Of a stretch of DNA of 64,000 nucleotides, positions 46,792 through 55,896 are shown in pieces. The DNA comes from Calothrix anomala FACHB-343 (GTDB taxonomy: Bacteria > Cyanobacteriota > Cyanobacteriia > Cyanobacteriales > Nostocaceae). The stretch covers positions 1-64,000 of the forward strand of contig NZ_JACJQG010000051.1 in the NCBI RefSeq assembly GCF_014696435.1, in the 5' to 3' direction. Below the pieces are notes generated by a model, which had not been told where the DNA came from, did not search any database, and saw only the letters and a program-made list of their open reading frames with translations. Positions within the stretch are counted from its first letter, which is position 1; every line of letters begins with the position of its first letter. Position numbers and translations under genes: made by a program.

Positions 46792-47835
46792 ATGTCTGAT
46801 TTAACTCCCATTACTCCCAATTCTCAGCAAGCGGAAGCTATAGATTCTGTTAATCCCAGTGAAGAAATCACAGCCGTTGCTGATGACCGTAGTGCCAAAA
46901 CTAGACAACTACTGGGGATGAAAGGCGCAGCACCGGGTGAAACTTCTATTTGGAAAATCCGGTTGCAATTGATGAAGCCTATCACCTGGATTCCCTTAAT
47001 TTGGGGTGTAGTTTGCGGTGCGGCTTCTTCTGGTAACTACACTTGGACATTAGAAAATGTGCTGAAAGCTGCGGCTTGTATGTTGCTTTCTGGCCCTTTG
47101 CTAACAGGTTACACCCAAACCATCAATGATTTTTACGATCGCGAAATTGATGCGATTAATGAACCTTATCGTCCTATCCCCTCTGGCGCAATTTCTGTAC
47201 CCCAGGTAATTACGCAGATTGTTGTATTATTATTGTCTGGAATTGGTTTGGCCTATGTCCTAGATTTATGGGCTGGGCATGACTTTCCCAATGTCACTGT
47301 ACTGGCTATCTTTGGTACATTTATTGCCTACATCTATTCAGCACCACCCCTGAAGTTAAAACAAAACGGCTGGCTAGGTAATTATGCTTTAGGTGCAAGC
47401 TATATTGCTTTACCTTGGTGGGCGGGTCATGCTTTATTTGGCGAACTGAACTGGAAAATTGTTGTTCTCACCTTAGTTTACAGCTTGGCTGGATTAGGGA
47501 TTGCCATTGTTAATGACTTCAAGAGCGTAGAAGGCGATCGCCAATTAGGGTTAAAATCACTACCTGTAATGTTTGGTGTCACTACCGCAGCTTGGATATG
47601 TGTAGTGATGATTGATGTCTTTCAAGGATTAATTGCTGCCTATTTAGTGAGTATCCATGAAAATTTATATGCAGCAATTTTGGTATTGTTAATCTTGCCC
47701 CAAATCACTTTTCAGGATATGTATTTCCTGCGCGATCCTTTAAAGAACGATGTCAAATACCAAGCCAGCGCCCAGCCTTTCCTAGTATTAGGAATGCTTG
47801 TGGCTGGTTTAGCTTTAGGTCACGCTGGTATTTAA
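46792..47835 (+). CDS. chlG: chlorophyll a synthase
   Basis: Membrane prenyltransferase (UbiA family) that joins geranylgeranyl or phytyl diphosphate to chlorophyllide a, final step of chlorophyll synthesis, in the thylakoid. 347 residues with about eight to nine helices. The two Asp-rich motifs are NDFYDREIDAINEPYRPIPS (about 122-141) and NDFKSVEGDRQLGLKSLP (about 241-258). The open frame extends 66 bases upstream through a heptamer repeat; the ATG at 46792 (MSDLTPITPNSQQ) is the real start. Confidence 0.96.
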   Translation: MSDLTPITPNSQQAEAIDSVNPSEEITAVADDRSAKTRQLLGMKGAAPGETSIWKIRLQLMKPITWIPLIWGVVCGAASSGNYTWTLENVLKAAACMLLSGPLLTGYTQTINDFYDREIDAINEPYRPIPSGAISVPQVITQIVVLLLSGIGLAYVLDLWAGHDFPNVTVLAIFGTFIAYIYSAPPLKLKQNGWLGNYALGASYIALPWWAGHALFGELNWKIVVLTLVYSLAGLGIAIVNDFKSVEGDRQLGLKSLPVMFGVTTAAWICVVMIDVFQGLIAAYLVSIHENLYAAILVLLILPQITFQDMYFLRDPLKNDVKYQASAQPFLVLGMLVAGLALGHAGI

Positions 47836-47950
47836 GTTATACATCCTGAGCTAGACGTTAAGAGTTGGGGGTTAGGAGTTAAAATTACTTCTAACCCCTA
47901 ATTTTTAATTAGGCAAATTTCAGGAATGATTGCTTATCAGAGATGACTGT

Positions 47951-47999
47951 CTAGGGGAAACACCACCCCTAACTAATCAAGCTGTTGCCTGATTTTTTA
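47951..47999 (+). ncRNA. candidate Yfr2-like small RNA
   Basis: TAGGGG-AAACACCA-CCCCTA (from 47952) is a 6-bp hairpin exposing GGAAACA. It is followed by ATCAAGC-TGTT-GCCTGAT and TTTTTT (47976-47999), a good intrinsic terminator with one mismatch. A short GGAAACA-bearing RNA ending in a terminator is the pattern of the cyanobacterial Yfr2 family. No clear promoter is seen, and it might instead be the leader or end of a longer transcript from chlG. Confidence 0.35.
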
Positions 48000-48025
48000 A
48001 GTTGGCATTAATGTGAGAACTTGCC

Positions 48026-48313
48026 ATGCTCCAATTGATTTCTTATCTGATTCATGGGATTCAACCTTTTTTAATTCCTATTTGCTTTGTGACGGCTTGG
48101 ACTGTAATTATTCTCGGTGCTTGGAGTTTATGGGCTACTGCACGAGATAGCGTTAATAGAGCCAAGCAAATGCATCAAATACCTTGTACTAATTGCCAAT
48201 TTTTTACTGCTGATTATCGCCTCAAATGCACTGTACATCCCTCTCGCGCCAATACAGAAGAGGCGATTAATTGTACCGATTATCATGCGAAAACCAATCC
48301 TATGTTTTATTGA
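48026..48313 (+). CDS. small membrane protein with cysteine-rich tail, unknown
   Basis: A 95-residue protein with one or two N-terminal helices (about 5-40: FLIPICFVTAWTVIILGAWS) and a soluble tail that carries four cysteines in CTNCQFF, LKCTVHP and INCTDYH. The pattern CxxC...C...C could bind metal or form disulfides. I recognise it as conserved-looking cyanobacterial but cannot name a function. It follows the candidate small RNA and a terminator, so it probably has its own promoter. Confidence 0.7.
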   Translation: MLQLISYLIHGIQPFLIPICFVTAWTVIILGAWSLWATARDSVNRAKQMHQIPCTNCQFFTADYRLKCTVHPSRANTEEAINCTDYHAKTNPMFY

Positions 48314-48336
48314 CGGTTGACGGTTGACGGTTGACT
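48312..48336. repeat. STRR: TTGACGG heptamer
   Basis: TTGACGG repeated three times then TTGACTG, starting at the stop codon of the small membrane protein. Confidence 0.88.
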
Positions 48337-48356
48337 GATACCAAATTGCAACATTA

Positions 48357-48427
48357 AAACCCGCGCAAGGGCGGGGAAACCCCGCCCCTACGAAAATGTT
48401 TACGTATCACAATGCGGATTGGTATGA
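48357..48427 (+). repeat. dispersed repeat with GC-rich hairpin, copy 2
   Basis: Second copy of the element at 14383-14463: the same GGGCGGGGAAACCCCGCCC hairpin, followed by TACGTATC, GCGGATTGGTAT. The two copies lie 34 kb apart in the same orientation. Confidence 0.8.
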
Positions 48428-48470
48428 CAATTGACCATTGACTATTGACTATTGACTATTGACTATTAAC
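48428..48470. repeat. STRR: TGACTAT heptamers abutting a stop codon
   Basis: TGACCAT then TGACTAT repeated about four times. The dehydrogenase gene on the minus strand ends inside its border: GGT-TAA-TAG, the last G codon and stop joining the repeat. Confidence 0.85.
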
Positions 48471-49419
48471 CAATTTCTAACAAAACTTTGAGAACTCCTC
48501 GACTCTGAGCATGTGCAAAAGCTGCTAAACCTTCGCTGAGTTGATAGCGAGCTTGAATTAATGGTTGTACGTCTACTTGTGCTGTGGCGAGTAATTGCAG
48601 TGCGGGTGCAAAGGGGCCGCAACGAGAACCAATCAGAGTGATTTCATCTACCACCAATGACGAAGCATCTAAGCTGAGGTTCCCTGCATAGGTACTTTTC
48701 AATACTAATGTACCTCTAGGACGTAAGGCGCGACGAGCGATCGCAAATCCTTCGGGATTTCCTGTACATTCTACAGAAATATCGAAATATCTATCTTTAA
48801 CAGCAGTAGCTAAACCCGTTTTAATTCCTCGCGCTTCTAGATTAGCAAGTTTATCTTGATGACGCCCTACTACTAACAGTTCACAACCTGTAAGCGCTAT
48901 TGTTTGCGCTACTAGTTGACCGAGTTTACCATCTCCTACTACCACTACTCGATGGTTAGCGCCTAACTCTACCTGCTGCTGAATTTCTAAAGCTGCGGCT
49001 AAGGGTTCGGTAAATGTTGCTACTTCTGTAGGCACATTATCGGGTACGGTATGTAAATTTGCGATCGGTAAACAGAGATATTCAGCAAAAGCTCCGTGAC
49101 GATTGACAATACCTAATACAGTGCGATTTTCACAATGAGTTGATTGTTGACTCAAGCAAAATCGACAATGTCCGCAAACAGCGTTAATTTCACCGACTAC
49201 TCGCTGATTAAGTAAGTTTTCTGGCCCTTGTTCAACAACACCAACAAACTCATGTCCTAAGATTCCACTGTAGGGATAGTAGCCTCTGAGCAATTCTAAA
49301 TCAGTATTGCAAATCCCTGCACGCAAAACCCTGACAAGGGCTTCTCCTGGTGGTGGTTCGGGAGTGGGAATATCATTACGTAATTGTAATTGGTTGTTTT
49401 CGAGCCAGAGTCCTTTCAT
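48466..49419 (-). CDS. zinc-type alcohol dehydrogenase-like (MDR) protein
   Basis: A 317-residue medium-chain dehydrogenase/reductase. N-terminal catalytic domain with GICNTDLELLRGYYP (catalytic Cys) and GHEFVG, a structural zinc loop CGHCRFCLSQQSTHC (four Cys), then the NAD(P)-binding fold with VVVGDGKLGQLVAQ near residue 165. Substrate unknown; sorbitol or threonine dehydrogenase-like members look similar. The ATG at 49419 is preferred to a TTG three bases upstream. Confidence 0.85.
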   Translation of the reverse strand: MKGLWLENNQLQLRNDIPTPEPPPGEALVRVLRAGICNTDLELLRGYYPYSGILGHEFVGVVEQGPENLLNQRVVGEINAVCGHCRFCLSQQSTHCENRTVLGIVNRHGAFAEYLCLPIANLHTVPDNVPTEVATFTEPLAAALEIQQQVELGANHRVVVVGDGKLGQLVAQTIALTGCELLVVGRHQDKLANLEARGIKTGLATAVKDRYFDISVECTGNPEGFAIARRALRPRGTLVLKSTYAGNLSLDASSLVVDEITLIGSRCGPFAPALQLLATAQVDVQPLIQARYQLSEGLAAFAHAQSRGVLKVLLEIG

Positions 49420-49472
49420 CAAAAATCTCCGAGAAACCTCAACAGATTAAATTAATTAGTATAAAATCACTC

Positions 49473-50054
49473 TTACTCTTTCTGCAGAATTGTCGTGTTG
49501 GTAATGTTGTAGGAATTAGGGTGAATTTTGCTTAACCAAGTTATCAAGTCATCTCCATGTACTGCTATCTCATTTCCTAAGGTTTTAATATAGAGAAGTC
49601 CGTCGCTAATATTTAAATCTCTAATGGGATACCATGCATTTCTTGTGCGGATGAGCAATTCTAAGGGAATTCCCAATTGTTGAGCATATTTACGATATTT
49701 CCACCAAGCACGCCATAAAAAAACCGATTTAGTACCGTGCATTTTATAACCATTAGGTACTTGGCAGTAACGATATTCATAGAAACCGCGACGATCCAAC
49801 TCACCTGTAAGAATATAGCTATAGTCAGCTAGTACCTCATTCATGATTTCCCAGTAAGATGAACTGGCATTCACTAAAAATACTGATGGTGTATGAGTTA
49901 ATTCGGCAGTTGCAATCACACCTTCTGTTTTGGCCATGAGTTGGGTGCTTTGATAGACTGTTTGCGCCGTTAAAAAAGGATTTGATAGTAAAACTTCTTG
50001 TTTTTGGATCGAGTTATAAACAAAGACTCGCATCAATTCTAAATTGGACAACAT
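49473..50054 (-). CDS. hypothetical protein, unknown
   Basis: A 193-residue soluble protein I do not recognise. Visible features: a hydrophobic start LSNLELMRVFVYNSIQKQEV, a middle SVFLVNASSSYWEIMNEVLAD, a basic-aromatic stretch FLWRAWWKYRKYAQQLGIPL and a C-terminal VHGDDLITWLSK. No membrane helices and no catalytic motif. It is followed in the same direction by the dehydrogenase gene 53 bases on. An internal start at residue 8 (MRVFVYNS) is possible. Confidence 0.6.
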   Translation of the reverse strand: MLSNLELMRVFVYNSIQKQEVLLSNPFLTAQTVYQSTQLMAKTEGVIATAELTHTPSVFLVNASSSYWEIMNEVLADYSYILTGELDRRGFYEYRYCQVPNGYKMHGTKSVFLWRAWWKYRKYAQQLGIPLELLIRTRNAWYPIRDLNISDGLLYIKTLGNEIAVHGDDLITWLSKIHPNSYNITNTTILQKE

Positions 50055-50215
50055 AGGTATTTTTATACTCGGTGTCTCACCGCAATATTATGGGAGTGAC
50101 AACACAGTATAAATTAGTTACAACTAATTGAATTAATTGGAAATATAATTAAACCCTTGTTGGTAAAGGGTTAGAAGGTATATTTGATTACTTTAGATTT
50201 TGGCTGGGAGATTAG

Positions 50216-51022
50216 CTAAATCTTGACATTTGCCAAAAATGGTGTAAACACAGGCACTAATTCCGAACGACTAACTACCAACGTAGGAAAAGAGCGATCG
50301 CTATAATCTTCTCCAGTTGTCAGGGGAAATGGCTCTGTTTTTAAAGATTTCCAAGTAGCGCCAGCCGCTTGCACAATTACCCAAGCGCCTGCTAAATCCC
50401 AAACTTTGGGTGTAGCTTCAATTCCTCCCAAAGTCGCACCAGTCGCCACAGTCAGGAAGTTATAGCTAGCTACACCCAACATGCGAATTTTACAGGGAAA
50501 GTCTGGTTGCATCGCTGCTGTACTGCGAGAACAAAGATTAAAAAAGTGATTATTGCTGGGAGCATCAGGGCTAGAATGGATGGGGTGATGGTTGAGAAAA
50601 GCCCCAGTAGGTGTTGCTAATCCAGAATTACCTTGCCAAAAACCATGAAAAGTTTGATTCAGTGGTGGCGCGTAGATAAAACCGAAAATTGGTATTCCTC
50701 GATACAGCAGACCCAAAGAAATCGACCAAATAGGAATGCCCCTTGTAAAGTTAGTTGTACCATCCAACGGGTCAATTACCCAACACCATTCTGTACCAGG
50801 AAAAACCCGATCTGCTTCTTCACTTAAAATCCCGTAGCCAGGAAAAGTAGATGCGATCGCATCCCTGAGGGTTTGATCCGCCCATTTATCAGATTGTGTC
50901 ACCAAAGTGCCATCAGCCTTTTGTGAAGCCTGCACCCGCCCAAAATCTTGCATTAATTGCTTACCCACCTTAGCAGTGGTAGTTTGGGCAAAATCGAGAA
51001 TTGTATGCCAAAAATCGTTCAT
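50216..51022 (-). CDS. inositol monophosphatase-family phosphatase
   Basis: A 268-residue magnesium-dependent phosphatase. The family motifs are clear: ILSEEADRVF (first metal Glu), WVIDPLDGTTNFTRGIPIW (DPLDGT metal motif near residue 82) and KVWDLAGAWVIVQAAGA (C-terminal WDxAG). Likely substrates are inositol phosphate or histidinol phosphate; plant and cyanobacterial histidinol-phosphatases belong here, but specificity cannot be read from the motifs. Confidence 0.88.
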   Translation of the reverse strand: MNDFWHTILDFAQTTTAKVGKQLMQDFGRVQASQKADGTLVTQSDKWADQTLRDAIASTFPGYGILSEEADRVFPGTEWCWVIDPLDGTTNFTRGIPIWSISLGLLYRGIPIFGFIYAPPLNQTFHGFWQGNSGLATPTGAFLNHHPIHSSPDAPSNNHFFNLCSRSTAAMQPDFPCKIRMLGVASYNFLTVATGATLGGIEATPKVWDLAGAWVIVQAAGATWKSLKTEPFPLTTGEDYSDRSFPTLVVSRSELVPVFTPFLANVKI

Positions 51023-51077
51023 GAATCAGGAGATAAAGGAAAAGAAGAAAGACAAGGCGGACAAGGAGGACAATTGT

Positions 51078-51101
51078 AGAGACGCGATTCATCGCGTCTC
51101 T
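51078..51101. repeat. dispersed palindrome AGAGACGCGA/TCGCGTCTCT
   Basis: A 10-bp perfect stem with a 4-base loop, set in CAATTGTAGAGACGCGAT. A related palindrome in the opposite sense lies at 60261-60280, and half of it occurs at 52645. CCCAATG heptamers follow at about 51103-51127. Confidence 0.8.
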
Positions 51102-51128
51102 GCCCAATGCCCCATGCCCAATGCCCAT

Positions 51129-52562
51129 TTAATCTAAATCGCTTTCCAAAACAGAAGCGATCGCTTGTTTGGTACTAGTTTGAAATTCTGCCACATTTAC
51201 GCGATTAAGAAACCAAATTGATACCAACATACCTATAGCTTCTAAGACAAATACTAGTCCATAAGCTAACTCTAGGCTAGGTAGTAGCTTGCGACCTGTA
51301 TCTAATACAGCACCACCAATGACAACAGCCAAACCTCTAGAGATAGATTGTGCTAGTCCCCAAGCACCAATAAATGTACCTGCTGCTTCCGCCGCCGTCA
51401 AATCTAGCATTAAGCTAACTGCAGCTGTGGTTAAGAAACCTGTAGCTAAACCAAATAACACTAAACCAAATTTGAGAAACGCTGGATTCGCTGAAAATCC
51501 TGAGAAACCTAGCAACAGGGAAGCAAATGCCACTAAAATACAGCCGAGTTTTGCAGTTCTACGCTTACCTAAGCGGGGCACAATGATAAAGCCAGTAATC
51601 CCGTAGGCAATCAGAATACCTGTGCCGTAAAAAACGTTCAGCTTAGTACTTTCCGCTAAAGGCATGTTAAAAACTTGCCCTGCAAAGGGTTCCACAATTG
51701 GATCTTGCATAAACAAGCTAATAGTCATCACAAATAAAAATGTGAAAAACAAGCCTGTTTGCGGGCTAGCTGTGAGGATTTCCCAGGCTTTACCCAAGCT
51801 GATGCTATCTTCCCGATTCACCACTTGAGAACGTTTGGTATATAAAGAGTATTTTTTCTCGACACCTAACGTTGCCGCGATCGCAAATCCAAATACCAAA
51901 GCTGGCACAATCATAAATAATCTATTGACTGCTGCCTGCAAAATTTCTATGCTAGCTCCTGATGTGATTTGCCTTAGTAGGCTAGAGCTAATAATTGCCC
52001 CCACAATAATCCCTACCATCAGCATCGACCAGACAACACCAACTACTTTAGAACGGTTGTCTTCTTCCGACACATCCACTAATAAAGCAGCGAAAGCCGT
52101 ACCACTGGCGCAAAGGGCTAAACCATAGATTGCAAATACTAAAGACAGCAAAGCAGTCCAACCAATAGTTTGCGTATTCCAAACCCAAGTACCTGCACTT
52201 TGAGCAGCAAAATCCAGCTGCCACATTATTTGTACAGATAAAAAGGAAGCGATCGCAAATATTGCTGCGCCTACCCATACATAAGCTGTGCGATGATAAC
52301 CCCATATCGGCTTCGCATCTGATATTTGCCCAAACAAAATCCGCGAAGGCGCAACAAATGCCGGTAGCGCCAGCACTAACGCCACTAACGTGGCCGGAAT
52401 GGCGATTTCCTGAATCATGACTCTGTTGAGTACCCCCAGAGTCAAGATAGACATCATACTCAACCCCATTTGAAATAAGCCTAGCCTAAACATGGTCAGC
52501 AGATTGACCCTTGGCACAGACTGAGAATTACTTGCAGAATCAAAAGCTTCACTGCTTGCCAT
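51129..52562 (-). CDS. PucC-family (BCH) major facilitator
   Basis: A 477-residue membrane protein with about 12 helices of the PUCC/bacteriochlorophyll-delivery family (PF03209 type). Marks: NLLTMFRLGLFQMGLSMMSI and ILTLGVLNRVMIQEIAIPATL at the start, GQISDAKPIWGYHRTAYVWV near residue 80 and LMLDLTAAEAAGTFIGAWGL near 380. In phototrophs members assist assembly of pigment-protein complexes and may carry chlorophylls. Located between the inositol-phosphatase gene and an aldo/keto reductase. Confidence 0.88.
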   Translation of the reverse strand: MASSEAFDSASNSQSVPRVNLLTMFRLGLFQMGLSMMSILTLGVLNRVMIQEIAIPATLVALVLALPAFVAPSRILFGQISDAKPIWGYHRTAYVWVGAAIFAIASFLSVQIMWQLDFAAQSAGTWVWNTQTIGWTALLSLVFAIYGLALCASGTAFAALLVDVSEEDNRSKVVGVVWSMLMVGIIVGAIISSSLLRQITSGASIEILQAAVNRLFMIVPALVFGFAIAATLGVEKKYSLYTKRSQVVNREDSISLGKAWEILTASPQTGLFFTFLFVMTISLFMQDPIVEPFAGQVFNMPLAESTKLNVFYGTGILIAYGITGFIIVPRLGKRRTAKLGCILVAFASLLLGFSGFSANPAFLKFGLVLFGLATGFLTTAAVSLMLDLTAAEAAGTFIGAWGLAQSISRGLAVVIGGAVLDTGRKLLPSLELAYGLVFVLEAIGMLVSIWFLNRVNVAEFQTSTKQAIASVLESDLD

Positions 52563-52776
52563 AGCTACTTTATGCGATCTGGAATTTTATTGTCCCATTT
52601 ACTCAAGATAAACCCTGGCATTCCAGATTTCTCTAAAATTTGTCATTAGAGACGCGATAACCCTTGTCTGTACAATGGTTATTTATCCTTGTCCTCTTTC
52701 CCTCCCCTGCGATTGATTACGCACTATGAGGTGTAACGCTAAACTAAAAAAGTAAAGAAATGTAACAATAAATATA

Positions 52777-53736
52777 ATGTTGACAAACGTGGAAACAATT
52801 ACTTTAGGGAAAAATGGCCCAGTTGTTACACCCCTTTGTCTGGGTACTTGGGCTTGGGGAGATAAACTTTTTTGGAATTATGGCGATGGTTACGGCCCAG
52901 AACAGTTAAAAGAAGCCTTCACAGCCGCTCTAGAAGCTGGTGTAACTTTCTTTGATACCGCGGAAGTTTACGGATTAGGGGTTAGCGAAACTCTTCTCGG
53001 ACAATTTTTGCAGCAAACCCAGCAACCCGTACAAATTGCCACAAAATTTGGGCCTCTCCCTTGGCGATTTACCGGACAATCAGTTGCTGATGCGTTAACA
53101 GACAGCCTCAAGCGCCTACAATTACAGCGAATCGAACTTTATCAAGTCCATTGGCCTTTTACCTTCTTTTTAAGCCAAGAAACACTGATGAACGCCCTAG
53201 CTGATGAAGTGCAAAAGGGCAGAATTGGCGCTATAGGCGTGAGTAATTATTCAGCCACACAAATGCGAGAAGCACACCAAATTTTGGCAGCTAGGGGAAT
53301 ACCTTTAGCAGTAAATCAGGTACGCTACTCTTTGCTGTCTCGCCAAATTGAAAGCCAAGGTATCCTCTCGACGGCTCGTGATTTAGGTGTAACAATTTTG
53401 GCATACAGCCCGCTCGCTCAGGGTTTACTTACAGGAAAATACACCGCTAATAGTAGCGAAACACCTACTGGCGCAAGAAAAATTGACCCAAGATTTAGTA
53501 AAGATGGCTTGCAAAAAATTACACCAGTGATTTCTTTACTACAAAAATTTGGCGAGAAATACGATCGCACTCCTGCCCAAGTTGCTCTAAATTGGTTAAT
53601 TGCCCAAGGTAACGTCATTCCCATTGCCGGCGTGAAAACTGCCCAGCAAGTAAAACAAAATGCTGGCGCTTTAGGCTGGAAATTAAGCGATGACGAAATC
53701 AGCGAGTTAGAACAAATCACTCGCCCCTGGCTGTAA
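52777..53736 (+). CDS. aldo/keto reductase
   Basis: A 319-residue NADPH-dependent aldo/keto reductase with the normal motifs: PLCLGTWAWGDK, GVTFFDTAEVYGLGVSE (catalytic D and Y of DxxxxYG), IATKFGPLPWR (catalytic K), ELYQVHWPF (H) and IPIAGVKTAQQVKQNAGAL near residue 285 for cofactor binding. It matches the group to which cyanobacterial and plant pyridoxal-type reductases belong. It is more typical than the shorter aldo/keto reductase at 16.6 kb. Confidence 0.9.
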   Translation: MLTNVETITLGKNGPVVTPLCLGTWAWGDKLFWNYGDGYGPEQLKEAFTAALEAGVTFFDTAEVYGLGVSETLLGQFLQQTQQPVQIATKFGPLPWRFTGQSVADALTDSLKRLQLQRIELYQVHWPFTFFLSQETLMNALADEVQKGRIGAIGVSNYSATQMREAHQILAARGIPLAVNQVRYSLLSRQIESQGILSTARDLGVTILAYSPLAQGLLTGKYTANSSETPTGARKIDPRFSKDGLQKITPVISLLQKFGEKYDRTPAQVALNWLIAQGNVIPIAGVKTAQQVKQNAGALGWKLSDDEISELEQITRPWL

Positions 53737-54228
53737 GATTTTTTACTAATAATTTTTCAATGTAGGGTGTGTTGTCGCGCAGCGCAACGCACCGCCAATT
53801 CTATTAATTCTTGAATAAGCTGAACCACATCTAGTTTGCATAATCTGAAATTGTACATTTCTTGTGGGGTGGGCGTCTCGCCCGCCCAATATATGCAAGT
53901 TAAACATGTAACTTTTAAATACACAATATGCCCGTAAAATTACAGGCAATTCACCAGAAAAATATTTTTTATTTAGCCCAAATCAACCAAAATTCAAAAC
54001 TTGGAATTACACACAACCAAGCTAGTGGTTCATCGCACTAATCATGACAGGGCGAATAAATTCGTAGTCAGGACTTCAGCCCTGCATTTTCCAACACTAA
54101 AGTACTTTACTACGAACTTATCAAAACTATTGCGATAGACCACTAACGGAATATTCACAAAACCCGCTTAATTGAACGCCAGTTGATTTCAGGGGGATAG
54201 CCCCTGCACATAACTGACTCTTGTTGTG
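53737..54228. other. 492-bp spacer with hairpin repeats
   Basis: No gene. A palindrome-like GTGTGTTG...CAACGCAC unit lies at 53767-53792, and GGTGGGCG-TCT-CGCCCGCC (53869-53887) forms a strong hairpin, probably the terminator between the convergent genes. ATTCGTAGTCAGGACTTCAG-type text near 54060 is a dispersed repeat of this kind of genome. Confidence 0.6.
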
Positions 54229-55767
54229 TTAGGAAGCCGATTCTCTACCTGAAGATGAACCTAGCTTTTGATTAACCGGTGCTACGGAAGCATCACGACG
54301 ACCTGTCCGCAATTTTGGCTTGGGAGTAGAGCGTCTGTCATCATCACCGATGTTGTTGTCTGATTTGCTCCAAGAAGAACGGGTACGTTCTCCAGAATCA
54401 CGACGTTTAACCAACTTGGGTTTGGGAGTAGAGATATTTTCCTCTTGAGGAATTTCAATATCTGAACTTAACCAAGCAGGACGAGTTTGATCGTAAGCGA
54501 TTTGCAATGCAGCAGCTGCGATCGCCTGAGCATCATATTTTTCGATCAGTTCGCTAACTATCGGCAAAAATGAAGCTAAACGTTCGCCAGCCAAAGCTTC
54601 TCTCACTTGTTCTTGCAATTTATTGATGTGGCGTGCTTCAATTTGTGCCCTGGTAGGAATTGACAGCAATTGCCAGCTTTGGCGGTTATGGCGTTCAAAT
54701 ATCTGCTGCTTGCGGCGCTCAAATGGCTGGACTAGGGAAATCGCTGTTCCTTCTTTACCAGCCCGACCAGTACGACCAATGCGGTGAACGTAGGTTTCGA
54801 CGCTATCAGGTAAGTCGTAGTTGATCACGTGTGACAGTTGGTCTACATCTAATCCCCGTGCGGCGATATCAGTTGCTACCACCCAACGGACTTGACGATT
54901 GCGGAAGCGGCTTAATAAGCGCTCTCTGGCTTGTTGCGACAAATCACCGTGGTATTCATCGACACTATGTCCGGCTGCTTGCAGTTGGCTAGTGAGTTCG
55001 GCGGCGGTGCGTCTGGTACGAACAAATATCAAAGCTGATTCTGGATCTTCCATTTCCAGAATTGGTTGTAGTGCTTTGGCTTTTGTCCAGTGGCGAGGAA
55101 TGAGGTAAGCTACCTGATTAATCTTAGTAGGTGCAGCTTTGGGCTGTTCTACGGTCACTGTGACAGGCGATCGCAAAAACTTATTCACCAATTGCCGAAT
55201 TGATAGCGGCATGGTAGCGGAGAATAAAGCTGTTTGGCGGTCTTCCGGTGCTTGGGAAAGAATTTTGATCACATCATCGATAAAGCCCATGCTTAACATT
55301 TCATCGGCTTCATCTAAGACAAACCACTTGACTTGATCGAGTTTGAGGCTACCTCTATCTAGCAAGTCGATCACCCGTCCTGGAGTACCGACAACGATAT
55401 GTACGCCACGTCTGAGTTGCAAAATTTGCCGATCGATGGACTGACCGCCATAAATTGCTAACACCCGCAATCCACTGTCACCAATAAATTGGCTGATAGC
55501 ATCATGAACTTGCATCGCTAACTCGCGAGTCGGAGTTAACACCAGTGCTTGTACAGCTCTTTGACCAATATCTAGCCGTTCTAAAATTGGCAGAGAAAAA
55601 GCTGCGGTTTTCCCAGTTCCGGTTTGGGATTGACCGACTACATCACGACCTGCTAACAGTTGAGGAATGGCTTGGCTTTGAATATTAGTCGGTGTGGTGA
55701 AACCGATTTTTTCTAGGTGTTCAACACGTTCTTGGGAAATGCCGAGTTCTTGAAACGAAAGATTCAT
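54229..55767 (-). CDS. DEAD-box RNA helicase (CrhR/DeaD type)
   Basis: A 512-residue ATP-dependent RNA helicase. All motifs are present: Q motif (FTTPTNIQSQAIP), Walker A SQTGTGKT, PTRELA, DEAD (WFVLDEADEMLSMGF), SAT, RGLDVD and HRIGRTGR. The C-terminal 120 residues are basic and low in complexity, with the direct repeat STPKPKL and RRD blocks, likely for RNA contact. Cyanobacterial relatives include the cold-induced CrhR. Heptamer repeats fill the 129-base gap to rimO upstream. Confidence 0.93.
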   Translation of the reverse strand: MNLSFQELGISQERVEHLEKIGFTTPTNIQSQAIPQLLAGRDVVGQSQTGTGKTAAFSLPILERLDIGQRAVQALVLTPTRELAMQVHDAISQFIGDSGLRVLAIYGGQSIDRQILQLRRGVHIVVGTPGRVIDLLDRGSLKLDQVKWFVLDEADEMLSMGFIDDVIKILSQAPEDRQTALFSATMPLSIRQLVNKFLRSPVTVTVEQPKAAPTKINQVAYLIPRHWTKAKALQPILEMEDPESALIFVRTRRTAAELTSQLQAAGHSVDEYHGDLSQQARERLLSRFRNRQVRWVVATDIAARGLDVDQLSHVINYDLPDSVETYVHRIGRTGRAGKEGTAISLVQPFERRKQQIFERHNRQSWQLLSIPTRAQIEARHINKLQEQVREALAGERLASFLPIVSELIEKYDAQAIAAAALQIAYDQTRPAWLSSDIEIPQEENISTPKPKLVKRRDSGERTRSSWSKSDNNIGDDDRRSTPKPKLRTGRRDASVAPVNQKLGSSSGRESAS

Positions 55768-55804
55768 TAAATCTCCTAAAATTTTCTTTTGGATTTTTGG
55801 ATTT

Positions 55805-55890
55805 AGTCATTGGTCAAGAGTCATTAGTCAATAGTCAATAGTCATTGGTGATTAAACATTGGACTTTGGACTTTGGACTTTGGACTTTTT
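55805..55890. repeat. STRRs: GTCATTAG/GTCAATA and TTGGACT heptamers
   Basis: TCATTGG/TCATTAG/TCAATAG heptamers (55805-55850) are followed by four TTTGGAC units (55860-55890). They fill nearly the entire gap between rimO and the helicase. Confidence 0.88.
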
Positions 55891-55896
55891 GACAAA

